Assembly: GCA_963700395.1 (NCBI GenBank)
Contig: CAVOXI010000008.1
Coordinates: forward strand, 186,001-250,000
DNA length: 64,000 bases
Source: Prado023 sp963700395
GTDB lineage: Bacteria > Actinomycetota > Actinomycetes > S36-B12 > CAIYMF01
Reading direction: 5' to 3'
Part shown: positions 8,140-15,943 of the stretch, piece after piece
Layout of the letters: each line of letters begins with the position of its first letter
How positions within the stretch are numbered: position 1 is the first letter of the stretch
Translations under genes and position numbers: made by a program
Notes under the pieces: generated by a model
Database searches by the model: none
What the model saw: the letters and a program-made list of their open reading frames with translations, nothing else
What the model was told of the DNA's origin: nothing

Positions 8140-8408
8140 GCATGCTCAGCGAGGTCCTGGCCGCGGTCGACGCCGGTGCCGGCTCGACCATGGAGGTCGC
8201 CCGCCGGACGGGCGCCACGCCCGAGTCCACCGAGACCGCGCTGGCCGCCCTGGCCTCGACCGGTCGCATTCGCCGGGTGCTGGTCTTCGCCGAGACCTGC
8301 CCGACCGATGGCTGCTCGGGGTGCGGGTCCTCGCGGGGCTGCGCCTCAGCGGGTGTGGGGGCGCTGACGGGCGCGGGTCTCACCGCGTGGCGCGTCGTCG
8401 CGCGCTGA
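8136..8408 (+). CDS. feoC: FeoC-like winged-helix protein
   Basis: A 90-residue protein starting at an ATG that overlaps the feoB stop (ATGA). Residues 1-50 look like a small winged-helix domain. The C-terminal half holds four cysteines (55, 60, 63, 69) in CPTDGCSGCGSSRGC. This layout is that of FeoC-like regulators, in which the cysteines are proposed to bind an Fe-S cluster and to control FeoB or transcription. Assignment rests on size, cysteine pattern and position as third gene of a feo operon; overall sequence similarity to enterobacterial FeoC is low. Confidence 0.75.
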   Translation: MSMLSEVLAAVDAGAGSTMEVARRTGATPESTETALAALASTGRIRRVLVFAETCPTDGCSGCGSSRGCASAGVGALTGAGLTAWRVVAR

Positions 8409-8468
8409 GCCACCGCGCGCCCTGAACCGGTTGACCGGGCCGATCGACCGGGGCCAGCGACCGGCCCG

Positions 8469-9050
8469 TCACGTGCCTGCGAGCACGGCCCGTTCGTGGT
8501 CGAGCAGCCAGGCCTTCGTGCCCAGGCCCCCCGCGAACCCCGTCAGCGCACCGGACGAGCCGACCACCCGGTGGCACGGGACCACGATGGACAGGGGATT
8601 GCGCCCGTTCGCGGAGCCCACAGCACGCGCCGACTTGGGCACGCCGAGCGCGGCCGCCTGCTCGCCGTAGCTGGTGGTGCGCCCGTAGGGGATCGCGCGC
8701 AGGGCCATCCACACCCGGAGCTGGAAGTCCGTCCCCGCCGGGTCGAGGTCGACGTCGAACACCCGGCGGGTCCCGGCGAAGTACTCCTCGAGCTGCACCT
8801 CGGCCAGGTCGAGGTGCGCCACGGCCCGGTCCGCGCCGGGCGCGTCGGCCGAGCTCTCCCCCACCGCGGCGAGGCTGGCAGCAGGGGCCGCTGCGCGAAG
8901 GGCACGAACGACCCGGGAGCCGTCCTCACCCGGCCACAGGACCGCGCGCAGCCCGCCCGGGCCTGCCACGAGCTCCAGGGGCCCGATCGGGGTCACCATC
9001 GTCCTGCGTCGCAGCGCTGGCAGAGCGTTGGTCGTGGTCGTGCCGGTCAT
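8469..9050 (-). CDS. ogt: methylated-DNA--protein-cysteine methyltransferase
   Basis: A 193-residue suicide repair protein that removes O6-alkyl groups from guanine. The acceptor cysteine is C159 in IVVPCHRVVGSSG, preceded by RAIPYGRTTSYGEQA and SARAVGSANGRNP of the DNA-binding helix region. The ATG overlaps the stop of the upstream alkA frame (TGATG), so it is translationally coupled to ada-alkA and belongs to an alkylation-damage operon. Longer upstream frames exist but lack conserved sequence. It is convergent with the feo operon, with only 60 bases between them. Confidence 0.93.
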   Translation of the reverse strand: MTGTTTTNALPALRRRTMVTPIGPLELVAGPGGLRAVLWPGEDGSRVVRALRAAAPAASLAAVGESSADAPGADRAVAHLDLAEVQLEEYFAGTRRVFDVDLDPAGTDFQLRVWMALRAIPYGRTTSYGEQAAALGVPKSARAVGSANGRNPLSIVVPCHRVVGSSGALTGFAGGLGTKAWLLDHERAVLAGT

Positions 9051-10072
9051 CAGGTCACCTTCCGTGGGGCCCGCCGTGGCGGGGAGGTCGTGGGTGCAGG
9101 TGGAGCGGGTGCACGCGACGCGGGTGCAGGCAAAGCACGCGCACGGGGAGCGGGCGCGACGGGTCCGGCTGGTTCGAGGCTCGCCCACAGGTGGGCCACC
9201 GCGTAGGACCGCCATGGACGCCACGCGTGCGCCGTCGCCTCGATCTCCCGCGGCCGGTCATCGCCGCCGAGGCGGGCCACAGCGTGTCGCACGCCGAGGT
9301 CCCCGGCGAGCATCACGTCGGGGTCACCGAGCCCGCGCATCATGATGTAGGCGGCCGTCCACGGCCCGATGCCCCGTCGGGATCGAAGGTCCGCCTCGAT
9401 CGCAGCCCGGTCGACGCCTGGGTCGAGCACGAGATCGCCCTCGGCAAGGGCCCGGCACAGGCTGACGAGGGCGGCTCCGCGCGCCCGCGGCATCGACAAC
9501 CTGTCGGGATCGGCCATGACCAGCCGATCCACGGTCGGGAAGACGTGGGTCAACGAGGGATCGGCGAACCCCAACGGCTCCCCGTGGGCGGCGACGAACC
9601 GCCCGACGACGGTGGCAGCGCCGGCGAGGCTGACCTGCTGCCCGACAATGGCCCGGACCACGATCTCGTGGGGGTCGACACTGCCCGCGACCCGCAGGCC
9701 GGGACGGGCAGCCACGAGCGGGCCGAGCATGCGATCGGCGCCCAGGAGATCGGTGACGGCGGTCGGATCCGCGTCGAGGTCGAACAGCCGTCGCACTCGG
9801 GCGACCCCGGGGGCGAGGTCGCGCAGGTCGGCGAGGCGGAACTCGGCGAGCAGCCCACCTCTCGTCGGGGAGCAGGCGACCGTCGCGTGGCCGTGCGGCA
9901 GGGACACGGTCCGACGGTAGGTTCGCCCGTCCCACTCCTCGAGCCCGGCGACCGCGCGCTGGCCGAGGAACGCCATGACGCTGTCGGCATCGAAGGGCGC
10001 TCGGGTGGCAAGGCGCACCCGGATGGGTGCGTGCGCAGCCCCCGGGGCGGAGGGGAGCACCGCGGGACGCAA
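9050..10072 (-). CDS. alkA: AlkA-type DNA-3-methyladenine glycosylase part of a split ada-alkA
   Basis: The AlkA part: an N-terminal AlkA_N-like region (RLATRAPFDADSVMAFLGQRAVAGLEEWDG begins near residue 20; family segment only) and a helix-hairpin-helix glycosylase domain with RRGIGPWTAAYIMMR and the catalytic Asp in LAGDLGVRHA. It excises alkylated bases. The frame can start only at a TTG, has no ribosome binding site, and continues open upstream without conserved sequence. Actinobacterial AlkA is usually fused behind an Ada regulatory module, which is present just upstream in the -1-relative frame. I therefore infer that a single extra base separates the two halves of one gene. The C-terminal 40 residues are Ala/Pro-rich. 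Confidence 0.75.
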   Translation of the reverse strand: MRPAVLPSAPGAAHAPIRVRLATRAPFDADSVMAFLGQRAVAGLEEWDGRTYRRTVSLPHGHATVACSPTRGGLLAEFRLADLRDLAPGVARVRRLFDLDADPTAVTDLLGADRMLGPLVAARPGLRVAGSVDPHEIVVRAIVGQQVSLAGAATVVGRFVAAHGEPLGFADPSLTHVFPTVDRLVMADPDRLSMPRARGAALVSLCRALAEGDLVLDPGVDRAAIEADLRSRRGIGPWTAAYIMMRGLGDPDVMLAGDLGVRHAVARLGGDDRPREIEATAHAWRPWRSYAVAHLWASLEPAGPVAPAPRARALPAPASRAPAPPAPTTSPPRRAPRKVT

Positions 10073-10673
10073 GCCCGGTGCCCGGGCCCTCTCCCGAGGC
10101 GTCCGGAGCGCGCCGGAGGCGCAGCCTCGTGGGCGACTCCCCGTACACGGCTCCGATCGTGTCGTTGAACGACCTGATGCTGCCGAAGCCAGCGGCCCAC
10201 GCCACCTCGCTGGCGGGCAGCTGCGTGGTCTCGAGCAGGATCCGGGCGGTGTGGGCCCGCTGCGTCCGGGCGATCGCCAGGAGGCCCGCGCCCAGCTCCT
10301 CGGTCACGAGTCGGTTGAGGTGCCGCTCGCTGTAGCCGAGGGCGGCGGCGACCCCCGAGACCCCGATCCTCTCGACGGCGCCGTCGGCGACGAGCCGCAT
10401 CGCGCGGGCCACGACGTCACCGCGCACGTTCCAGTCCGCCGATCCGGGGACGGCGTCAGGGCGGCAACGCCGACACGCGCGGAACCCGTCGCGCTGCGCG
10501 GCGGCGGCGGTCCGGAAGAAGGTCACGTTGCCGCGCCTCGGGGTGATGGCCGGGCAGCTGGGCCGGCAGTAGATCCCGGTGGTCCGGACCGCGGTGTAGA
10601 ACGACCCATCGAAGCGCGCGTCCCTGCTGGCAACGGCGCGGTAGCAGCGCTCGTGGTCCAGGGCGACGTCCAT
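10073..10673 (-). CDS. ada: Ada-type methyl-acceptor and AraC-like N-terminal part, frame broken
   Basis: N-terminal module of an Ada-AlkA regulator-repair protein. Residues 1-80 hold the phosphotriester methyl-acceptor zinc site with C36, C40, C67 and C70 (IYCRPSCPA and RACRRCRP). Residues 85-195 are an AraC-type helix-turn-helix ending GESPTRLRLRRAP. The ATG follows GGGGAGGAT at good spacing. After the linker the reading frame runs on without homology to 9324, while the expected AlkA continuation lies one base over. Given intact domains on both sides, an insertion between about 10080 and 10150 is likely. If the split were real, the product would be an Ada activator with a nonsense tail. Confidence 0.7.
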
Positions 10674-10752
10674 GGCGACATCCTCCCCCACCCGCAGGCT
10701 TCCCACTAGCAGGAATCGGACGTCGCAGTCCCGGCGCGCCGGCGGCCACCGG

Positions 10753-10826
10753 GACCCGTCCGCCTCACCGGCGGCGATCGCGACCCGTCCGCCTCACCGG
10801 GGGCGATCGCGACCCGTCCGCCTTTC
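10753..10826. repeat. 29-base tandem repeat, about 2.6 copies
   Basis: Units beginning GACCCGTCCGCCTCACC start at 10753, 10782 and 10811, giving a period of exactly 29 bases. The first two copies differ at single positions and the third diverges after GACCCGTCCGCCT. It lies just upstream of ada in the space before the SDR gene. No gene was seen in this space. Confidence 0.75.
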
Positions 10827-10947
10827 GGAGGAACCACGCTCCGAGGAACGGACGAAGCCAACCTCGGGCCGCGCGATAGCGGACCGATCGGGGGAGGAGG
10901 GGGGGGTGGAGGGGTGGGGGCGGACGGCGGTCGTGCGCGCCCGGGGG

Positions 10948-11706
10948 TCAGCGGACTGCGGGACCCGGAACGCCTCGGAACCGGTAGGGCTGGGCCGGAT
11001 GGCCGTACTGGACCATCCACGCCTCCCCTGACGACTCGGATCCCAGCACGGTCGCGATGGCGGCCACGACCTCGTCGACCGCCATCAGCGGCACCTGCAT
11101 CGACTCGAGGAACCCGCGCACAGGGTCGACGATCGCGGTGTCGGTGAACCCGGGGCAGACCGCGTTGACCGAGATCCCCTGGGACGCCAGGGCCGGGCCG
11201 ATGGACCGCACGAGGTTCACCACCGCCGCCTTGTTCGCCGCGTAGATGGGGTCCAGCGGCACGGGCGCGAGTCCGGCGAGGCTGGCCAGCACGACGACCC
11301 GGCCCCCACCCCGCGCCCGTAGCTCGGGAAGCGCTGCAACCAGCCCGAAGACCACGCCGTCGAGGTTGACGCCCATCGCCCGCCGGTAGGCGGCCTCATC
11401 GAAGCGGTCGAGGGTGAACCCGCTGTCCACGCCCGCGTTGAGCACCACGACATCCAGCCCACCGAACGCGTCGACCGCCGCGGCGACGGCTGCCTCGTTG
11501 TCGGCCAGGACGCTGACGTCGCAGCGGACGGCCCTGCCCCCGATCTCCCCTGCCACGGCAGCGGCACCCGCGAGGTCGATGTCACACACGACCACGCGCG
11601 CCCCGTCGGCGGCCAGGCGGCGGCACACACCGGCCCCGATCCCCGACGCGCCGCCGGTCACGAGGGCGACGCGCCCGGCGAGCTCGCTGCGGGTGTTGGG
11701 GGCCAT
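10948..11706 (-). CDS. short-chain dehydrogenase/reductase
   Basis: A 252-residue classical SDR. The NAD(P)-binding glycine motif is TGGASGIG (17-24), with catalytic S142, Y155 and K159 (the usual YxASK reads YAANK). An acidic residue after the second strand (CDID) favours NAD over NADP. It is divergent from an acyl-CoA dehydrogenase/kinase pair across 118 bases, so shared regulation is plausible. By analogy with the levulinate (lva) pathway it could interconvert a keto- and hydroxyacyl substrate. The family is certain; the substrate is inference. The ATG has GAGAGGAG upstream. Confidence 0.85.
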   Translation of the reverse strand: MAPNTRSELAGRVALVTGGASGIGAGVCRRLAADGARVVVCDIDLAGAAAVAGEIGGRAVRCDVSVLADNEAAVAAAVDAFGGLDVVVLNAGVDSGFTLDRFDEAAYRRAMGVNLDGVVFGLVAALPELRARGGGRVVVLASLAGLAPVPLDPIYAANKAAVVNLVRSIGPALASQGISVNAVCPGFTDTAIVDPVRGFLESMQVPLMAVDEVVAAIATVLGSESSGEAWMVQYGHPAQPYRFRGVPGPAVR

Positions 11707-11824
11707 GGGGCTCCTCTCGAGGGGTGACACCGGGGATGGGACGATGCCAACGTACCAACCACAGGCAGGCTGCGCGGGCGCCCACATCGGCACTCCGGCA
11801 GCAGCCCGGACGGACGGAGACCCG

Positions 11825-13051
11825 ATGGACTTCAAGCACAGCCCCCGCGCGCAGGAGTACCTCACGAGGTTGCAGGCCTTCATGGATGACTCCGTGCTCC
11901 CCGCCGAGCCGGTCTACGCCGCCCAGCGCCGCACGCTGGCCGAGGCTGGCCGGCCCCACGAGCTGCCGCTCGTGGTCGAGGACCTGAAGTCCCAGGCGCG
12001 GGATGCGGGCCTGTGGAACCTGTTCCTCCCGGACAGCACCCACCCGGCCCATGGCCTGAGCGTCCTGGACTACGCCCCCCTTGCCGAACTGTCCGGCTGG
12101 TCGCCGGAGATCGCCCCCGAGGTGCTGAACTGCGCCGCGCCGGACACCGGCAACATGGAGATCCTGCACATGTTCGGCACGCCCGAGCAGAAGGAGCAGT
12201 GGCTCGAGCCGCTGCTCGCCGGGGAGATCCGCTCGGCGTTCTCCATGACCGAGCCCGACGTCGCCAGCAGCGACGCCCGCAACATCGAGACCCGGATCGA
12301 GCGGGTCGGCGACGAGTACGTCATCAACGGCCGCAAGTGGTGGAGCACCGGCGCGAACGACCCGCGGTGCCGGATCCTGGTCGTCATGGGCAAGACGGAC
12401 CCCTCGGCCGACACGTACCACCAGCAGTCGATGGTGCTGGTCCCGATCGACACCGCCGGCGTCGAGATCGTGCGCAGCGTGCCCGTGTTCGGCTACCACG
12501 ACCAGCACGGCCACGCGGAGATCACGTTCACCGACGTACGCGTCCCGGTGACCAACCTCCTGGGCGCGGAGGGGTCCGGATTCGCGATCGCACAGGCCCG
12601 GCTGGGCCCGGGACGCATCCACCACTGCATGCGCGCGATCGGCATGGCGGAGCGGGCGCTGGACCTCATGTGCCGTCGCTCGATCGAGCGCGTGGCGTTC
12701 GGCAAGCCCCTGGCCCGCCAGGGCGTCGTGCAGCAGTGGATCGCCGAGTCCCGGATCTCGATCGAGCAGGCCCGGCTACTGACACTCAAGGCCGCGTGGA
12801 TGATCGACACCGTGGGCGTCAAGGGCGCCCGCAAGGAGATCGCCGCCATCAAGGTCGTGGCCCCGCGGATGGCCCTCGAGGTGGTCGATCGCGCCATCCA
12901 GACCCACGGCGGCGCCGGGGTCAGCGACGACACCCCGCTGGCGATGATGTGGGCAGGTCTGCGCACGCTGCGGATCGCGGACGGCCCCGATGAGGTGCAC
13001 CTGCGCGACGTCGCCCGGCTCGAGCTGCGGCCGTTGCTGGCCCCGCGATGA
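11825..13051 (+). CDS. acyl-CoA dehydrogenase, ACAD10/11-like
   Basis: A 408-residue FAD-dependent acyl-CoA dehydrogenase. Visible family segments are FSMTEPDVASSD (139-150, flavin contact), ERVAFGKPLARQG, and the C-terminal IQTHGGAGVSDDTPLA and ADGPDEVH. The long N-terminal region and overall pattern resemble the dehydrogenase half of ACAD10/11 proteins. It shares an ATGA overlap with an APH-type kinase, so the two are co-translated. In mammals these two domains are fused and act on 4-hydroxyacyl-CoA, and in the Pseudomonas lva pathway separate homologues do the same. That role is inferred here from gene pairing. Confidence 0.87.
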   Translation: MDFKHSPRAQEYLTRLQAFMDDSVLPAEPVYAAQRRTLAEAGRPHELPLVVEDLKSQARDAGLWNLFLPDSTHPAHGLSVLDYAPLAELSGWSPEIAPEVLNCAAPDTGNMEILHMFGTPEQKEQWLEPLLAGEIRSAFSMTEPDVASSDARNIETRIERVGDEYVINGRKWWSTGANDPRCRILVVMGKTDPSADTYHQQSMVLVPIDTAGVEIVRSVPVFGYHDQHGHAEITFTDVRVPVTNLLGAEGSGFAIAQARLGPGRIHHCMRAIGMAERALDLMCRRSIERVAFGKPLARQGVVQQWIAESRISIEQARLLTLKAAWMIDTVGVKGARKEIAAIKVVAPRMALEVVDRAIQTHGGAGVSDDTPLAMMWAGLRTLRIADGPDEVHLRDVARLELRPLLAPR

Positions 13052-14199
13052 GCAGCGTGCGCGCCACTGACGGCGACCCCGCCGCTGGCCCCTCGGGTGC
13101 CCGCGAGGAACCCGGCGCGGTCCCCTCGGGTGCGGACGAGGTCCCCGGCGCCGGCCCGGTCCGCGCGGAGGACGCGTTCGACGTCGTCGTCCTCGACACC
13201 TGGCTGCGCGGTCGGCTGGACCTGCCCCCGGGCCTGCCCGAGGTCCGCCAGTTCGGCGGTGGGGCGTCGAACCTGACGTTCCTGGTGCGCTACCCCGACC
13301 GGGACCTCGTCATGCGCCGGCCGCCGGCCGGGCACAAGGCGGCCAGCGCGCACGACATGCACCGGGAGTTCGAGATCCAGCGGATGCTCGCGCCGTGGTT
13401 CCCGGCGGTGCCCGAGGTCCTGGGGTACGACGACGATCCGAGCATCCTCGGGTCGGAGTTCTACGTCATGGCCCACGTTCCCGGGTTGATCCTGCGCGGT
13501 GACATGCCGACCGGCCTCGCGCTCGACCCTGACGCGGCGCGCGAGCTGGCCCTGGGCATGTTCGACTCCCTGGCCGCCCTGCACTCGGTGGACATCGCCG
13601 CAAGTGGCCTGAGCACGTTCTGGCGGGGCTCGGGCTACGTGCGCCGCCAGGTCGACGGCTGGTCGCAGCGCTACCGGGCCGCGCTGACCGATGACGTCCC
13701 GGACGGCGAGGACGTCATCGCCTGGCTGGACGCCAACCAGCCCGAGGACAGCGGCTCGCGCATGATCCACGGGGACTGGCGGTTCGACAACCTCGTCCTG
13801 GACCCCGCAGACCCCTCGACCGTGCGGGCGGTCCTCGACTGGGAGATGGCCACGATCGGCGACCCCCTCATGGACCTCGGTGCCTCCCTGGCGTACTGGG
13901 TCCAGGCCGACGACGACCCGGTGTTCCAGATGCTCCGCCGGCAGCCCTCGAACGTCCCGGGCATGCCGACCCGCGAGCAGGTCGTGGCCCACTACCTCGA
14001 CCGGACCGGGCTGACGCTCCCAGCGGCGGGATGGCGGTTCTACGAGGTGTACGGGCTGTTCCGCCTCGCGGTCATCGCCCAGCAGATCTGGTTCCGCTAC
14101 CGGGCAGGGCAGACGACGAACCCCGCGTTCGCGCAGTTCGGCGTGGCAGTGACCTACCTGATCGGCCGCTGCCGGGGGATCATCGCCGAGCCCCAGTAG
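13048..14199 (+). CDS. APH-family kinase coupled to acyl-CoA dehydrogenase
   Basis: A 383-residue protein-kinase-like phosphotransferase of the aminoglycoside phosphotransferase/ACAD10-11 N-domain group. The catalytic loop is HGDWRFDNLV and the metal-binding segment DWEMATIGDPLMDLG. Residues 1-40 are a low-complexity Gly/Ala/Pro-rich extension that may be a linker or may include a false start, but the ATGA overlap with the dehydrogenase supports the ATG used. Such kinases phosphorylate the 4-hydroxyl of 4-hydroxyacyl-CoA in lva-type pathways (established for LvaAB and ACAD10/11). Antibiotic resistance is unlikely in this context. Confidence 0.85.
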   Translation: MSSVRATDGDPAAGPSGAREEPGAVPSGADEVPGAGPVRAEDAFDVVVLDTWLRGRLDLPPGLPEVRQFGGGASNLTFLVRYPDRDLVMRRPPAGHKAASAHDMHREFEIQRMLAPWFPAVPEVLGYDDDPSILGSEFYVMAHVPGLILRGDMPTGLALDPDAARELALGMFDSLAALHSVDIAASGLSTFWRGSGYVRRQVDGWSQRYRAALTDDVPDGEDVIAWLDANQPEDSGSRMIHGDWRFDNLVLDPADPSTVRAVLDWEMATIGDPLMDLGASLAYWVQADDDPVFQMLRRQPSNVPGMPTREQVVAHYLDRTGLTLPAAGWRFYEVYGLFRLAVIAQQIWFRYRAGQTTNPAFAQFGVAVTYLIGRCRGIIAEPQ

Positions 14200-14208
14200 G
14201 GTCCACGG

Positions 14209-14913
14209 TCACTGCGGCGGGCCCCAGTAGAACATGTCGAACCGGTCGGCCCCGGCGGCCACGGCCTCGGTGTAGGTGAACGCCCCGTCGTACAGCGCGT
14301 CGTCGAGGATGATCCCGTCCAGCCCGTGGGGGACGAGCTCGTGCAGGGCGTGCAGGTCATTGAGGTGCCCGATCCCACCGCGAGCCATGACCGGCCGGTT
14401 CGTCGCCGAGCAGAACTCCGCGAGCAGGTGCCGGTCGTCACGCTTCCAGTGGTGGGCCTCAGCGTGATCGGTCACGACGAAGCGCCGGCAGCCGGCGCGC
14501 TCGAGCTGCGACGCGTGCTCGACGACGTCCGGGGTCCGGATGTCGAGCCCCACGGCCACCCGGTCGCCCTGGGCGGCCACGGTGCGGCTGGCCCACTCGA
14601 GATCCACGCCGTCGATCACGATCCGGCTGGCCCCGGTGGCCAGGGCGTCGGCCAGCGACGCGTCGTCGCGGACAGCCCCCGAGTACTGCAGGTGCGCCCC
14701 GCTGCTCACGATGTGGTGATGGTTGGCGGCCAGCCCGTCGAGGGCGTCCTGGTCGACCACATGGATCCACGCCGCGCCCTGACCCACCCAGGAGGCGATG
14801 GCGTGCGCGGGGGTCCCGGTCCCCGTCGAGGCGCCGTAGCCGGGCGGGGCGAGGCGTGCCTGCCCGCCTGAGATCGTGACGACGGGGAGCAGCGCGAGGG
14901 GGTACTTGGCCAT
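14209..14913 (-). CDS. degenerate HisA/PriA-like TIM-barrel protein
   Basis: A 234-residue (beta/alpha)8 protein clearly related to HisA/PriA, the isomerase of histidine (and tryptophan) biosynthesis. Shared segments include LLPVV at the N-terminus, SGAVRDDASLADALATGASR, VAVGLD and RFVVTD. The first catalytic Asp of HisA/PriA is replaced by Thr13 (LLPVVTISGG for LLPAVDV). Asp124 and Asp149 are kept, but the phosphate/active-site loop TKDGT after Asp149 is replaced by HAEAHHWK. It is not in a his operon; it converges on the APH kinase gene. I expect it not to have normal HisA activity; its function is unknown. Confidence 0.75.
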   Translation of the reverse strand: MAKYPLALLPVVTISGGQARLAPPGYGASTGTGTPAHAIASWVGQGAAWIHVVDQDALDGLAANHHHIVSSGAHLQYSGAVRDDASLADALATGASRIVIDGVDLEWASRTVAAQGDRVAVGLDIRTPDVVEHASQLERAGCRRFVVTDHAEAHHWKRDDRHLLAEFCSATNRPVMARGGIGHLNDLHALHELVPHGLDGIILDDALYDGAFTYTEAVAAGADRFDMFYWGPPQ

Positions 14914-14958
14914 GCGCGCAGCCTATCCGCCGCCGCCCTGGCTCCCGCCGGTTGCGCC

Positions 14959-15741
14959 TCAGACCGGGGGTCGGAGCCCCTCGTGGGCGTAGAGCGCCCT
15001 GATCAGGGGCGCGTAGTCACCGGCATAGAACGCCTCGAAGGGTCGTGGCGTGTACTTCACGAGGTCCACGAACGGCAGGTCGCACAGTGCGCGCAGGGCC
15101 AGCAGCTCGTCCGGGGGGAACGCCACGACCGCAGGTCCCGCACGCCCAGCCATACCGGATCCGGCCGCCGGCGCCGCAGGGCCCCAGGGCAGGGCGATCG
15201 TGTCGTGCGGCTGCCCCTCGATGGCAGGCAGCGGCGCCGCGCCTGCGCCGGTCACCGACGGGGCCATGGGCCCGCCAAGGCCGAAGGCCGGGTTCACCTC
15301 GATCGCCGACAGCACAGTGTCGGCGGCCGTCCATGCCCGCGACCGATCAAGGCGTCGCGGCACGTACAGCACCAGCAGGACCGCGGCCGGGGCCGCGAAC
15401 GTCACGAATGCCAGGACGTTGGCAGCCGTCGTGACGGCATCGGTGATCGACTGCCCGGCCTGGACGGCGTTGCCCACCGTCGCGTCCGACAGCCCGGTGA
15501 TCGCGCCCTGGAGGTCATCACCCACGAAGGGGAGCCCCGACAGCGAGCTCCCCAGCGAGTCCCACGAGTCCTGGACGCCCTGGGCGTTGTCCGTGAAGCC
15601 CGCGCTGATGGCCGTCAGTGACATCACAGCCGCCCTGACGGCCCACGCGAACAGCGCGAAGAGGCCCAGCGCCAGCAGGACGAGCCCGTCGCGCAGGATC
15701 TGCCGATTGCGTGGTCCAGCCAGGTCCGGGTACAGGCGCAT
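14959..15741 (-). CDS. membrane protein of unknown function
   Basis: A 260-residue protein with two hydrophobic helices (about residues 17-42 and 108-130) separated by an extracytoplasmic-looking segment rich in Ser, Gly and Asp. A cytoplasmic C-terminal half of about 130 residues has a conserved-looking end, FVDLVKYTPRPFEAFYAGDY. The ATG has GAGGAT upstream. I do not recognise a family. It is divergent from the hexosaminidase gene across a large inverted repeat, which may regulate either gene. Confidence 0.65.
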   Translation of the reverse strand: MRLYPDLAGPRNRQILRDGLVLLALGLFALFAWAVRAAVMSLTAISAGFTDNAQGVQDSWDSLGSSLSGLPFVGDDLQGAITGLSDATVGNAVQAGQSITDAVTTAANVLAFVTFAAPAAVLLVLYVPRRLDRSRAWTAADTVLSAIEVNPAFGLGGPMAPSVTGAGAAPLPAIEGQPHDTIALPWGPAAPAAGSGMAGRAGPAVVAFPPDELLALRALCDLPFVDLVKYTPRPFEAFYAGDYAPLIRALYAHEGLRPPV

Positions 15742-15831
15742 GGCCCGATCCTCACACGCACACGGCCCGCGAAGCAGTCGGGGTGGCGCGACCAGGCCGC
15801 CCGCCCTGACGCCCGGTCGACCACCCCGTGG

Positions 15832-15887
15832 CCACCAATTCGGGTTCGCGTTGCTGCTCTTGGAGCAACACGAACCCAAGTTCGTGG
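15832..15887. repeat. long imperfect inverted repeat in a divergent promoter region
   Basis: Core arms GGGTTCG-c-GTTGCT and AGCAAC-a-CGAACCC (15842-15855 and 15864-15877) pair at 13 of 14 positions around an 8-base loop. Looser pairing extends outward to CCAC/GTGG. It sits between the divergently transcribed membrane protein and hexosaminidase genes. It has no T-tract, so it looks more like an operator or RNA hairpin than a terminator. Confidence 0.65.
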
Positions 15888-15943
15888 CGGGCGGACTGCC
15901 CAGGGCGTGCCGCGAGCTGCTGACGTCGGCCATGATCGTGCTC

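Noticed and set aside
8409..8468. terminator between feoC and ogt
   Set aside because: A bulged 8-base stem is possible, but it runs into the ogt stop codon and is too weak to call.
9324..10072. continuation of the Ada frame to 460 residues
   Set aside because: Residues after the linker are Arg/Pro-rich nonsense; the conserved AlkA sequence is in the neighbouring frame.
13048..14199. aminoglycoside resistance kinase
   Set aside because: APH fold is present, but coupling to an acyl-CoA dehydrogenase and ACAD10/11-like pattern point to metabolism.
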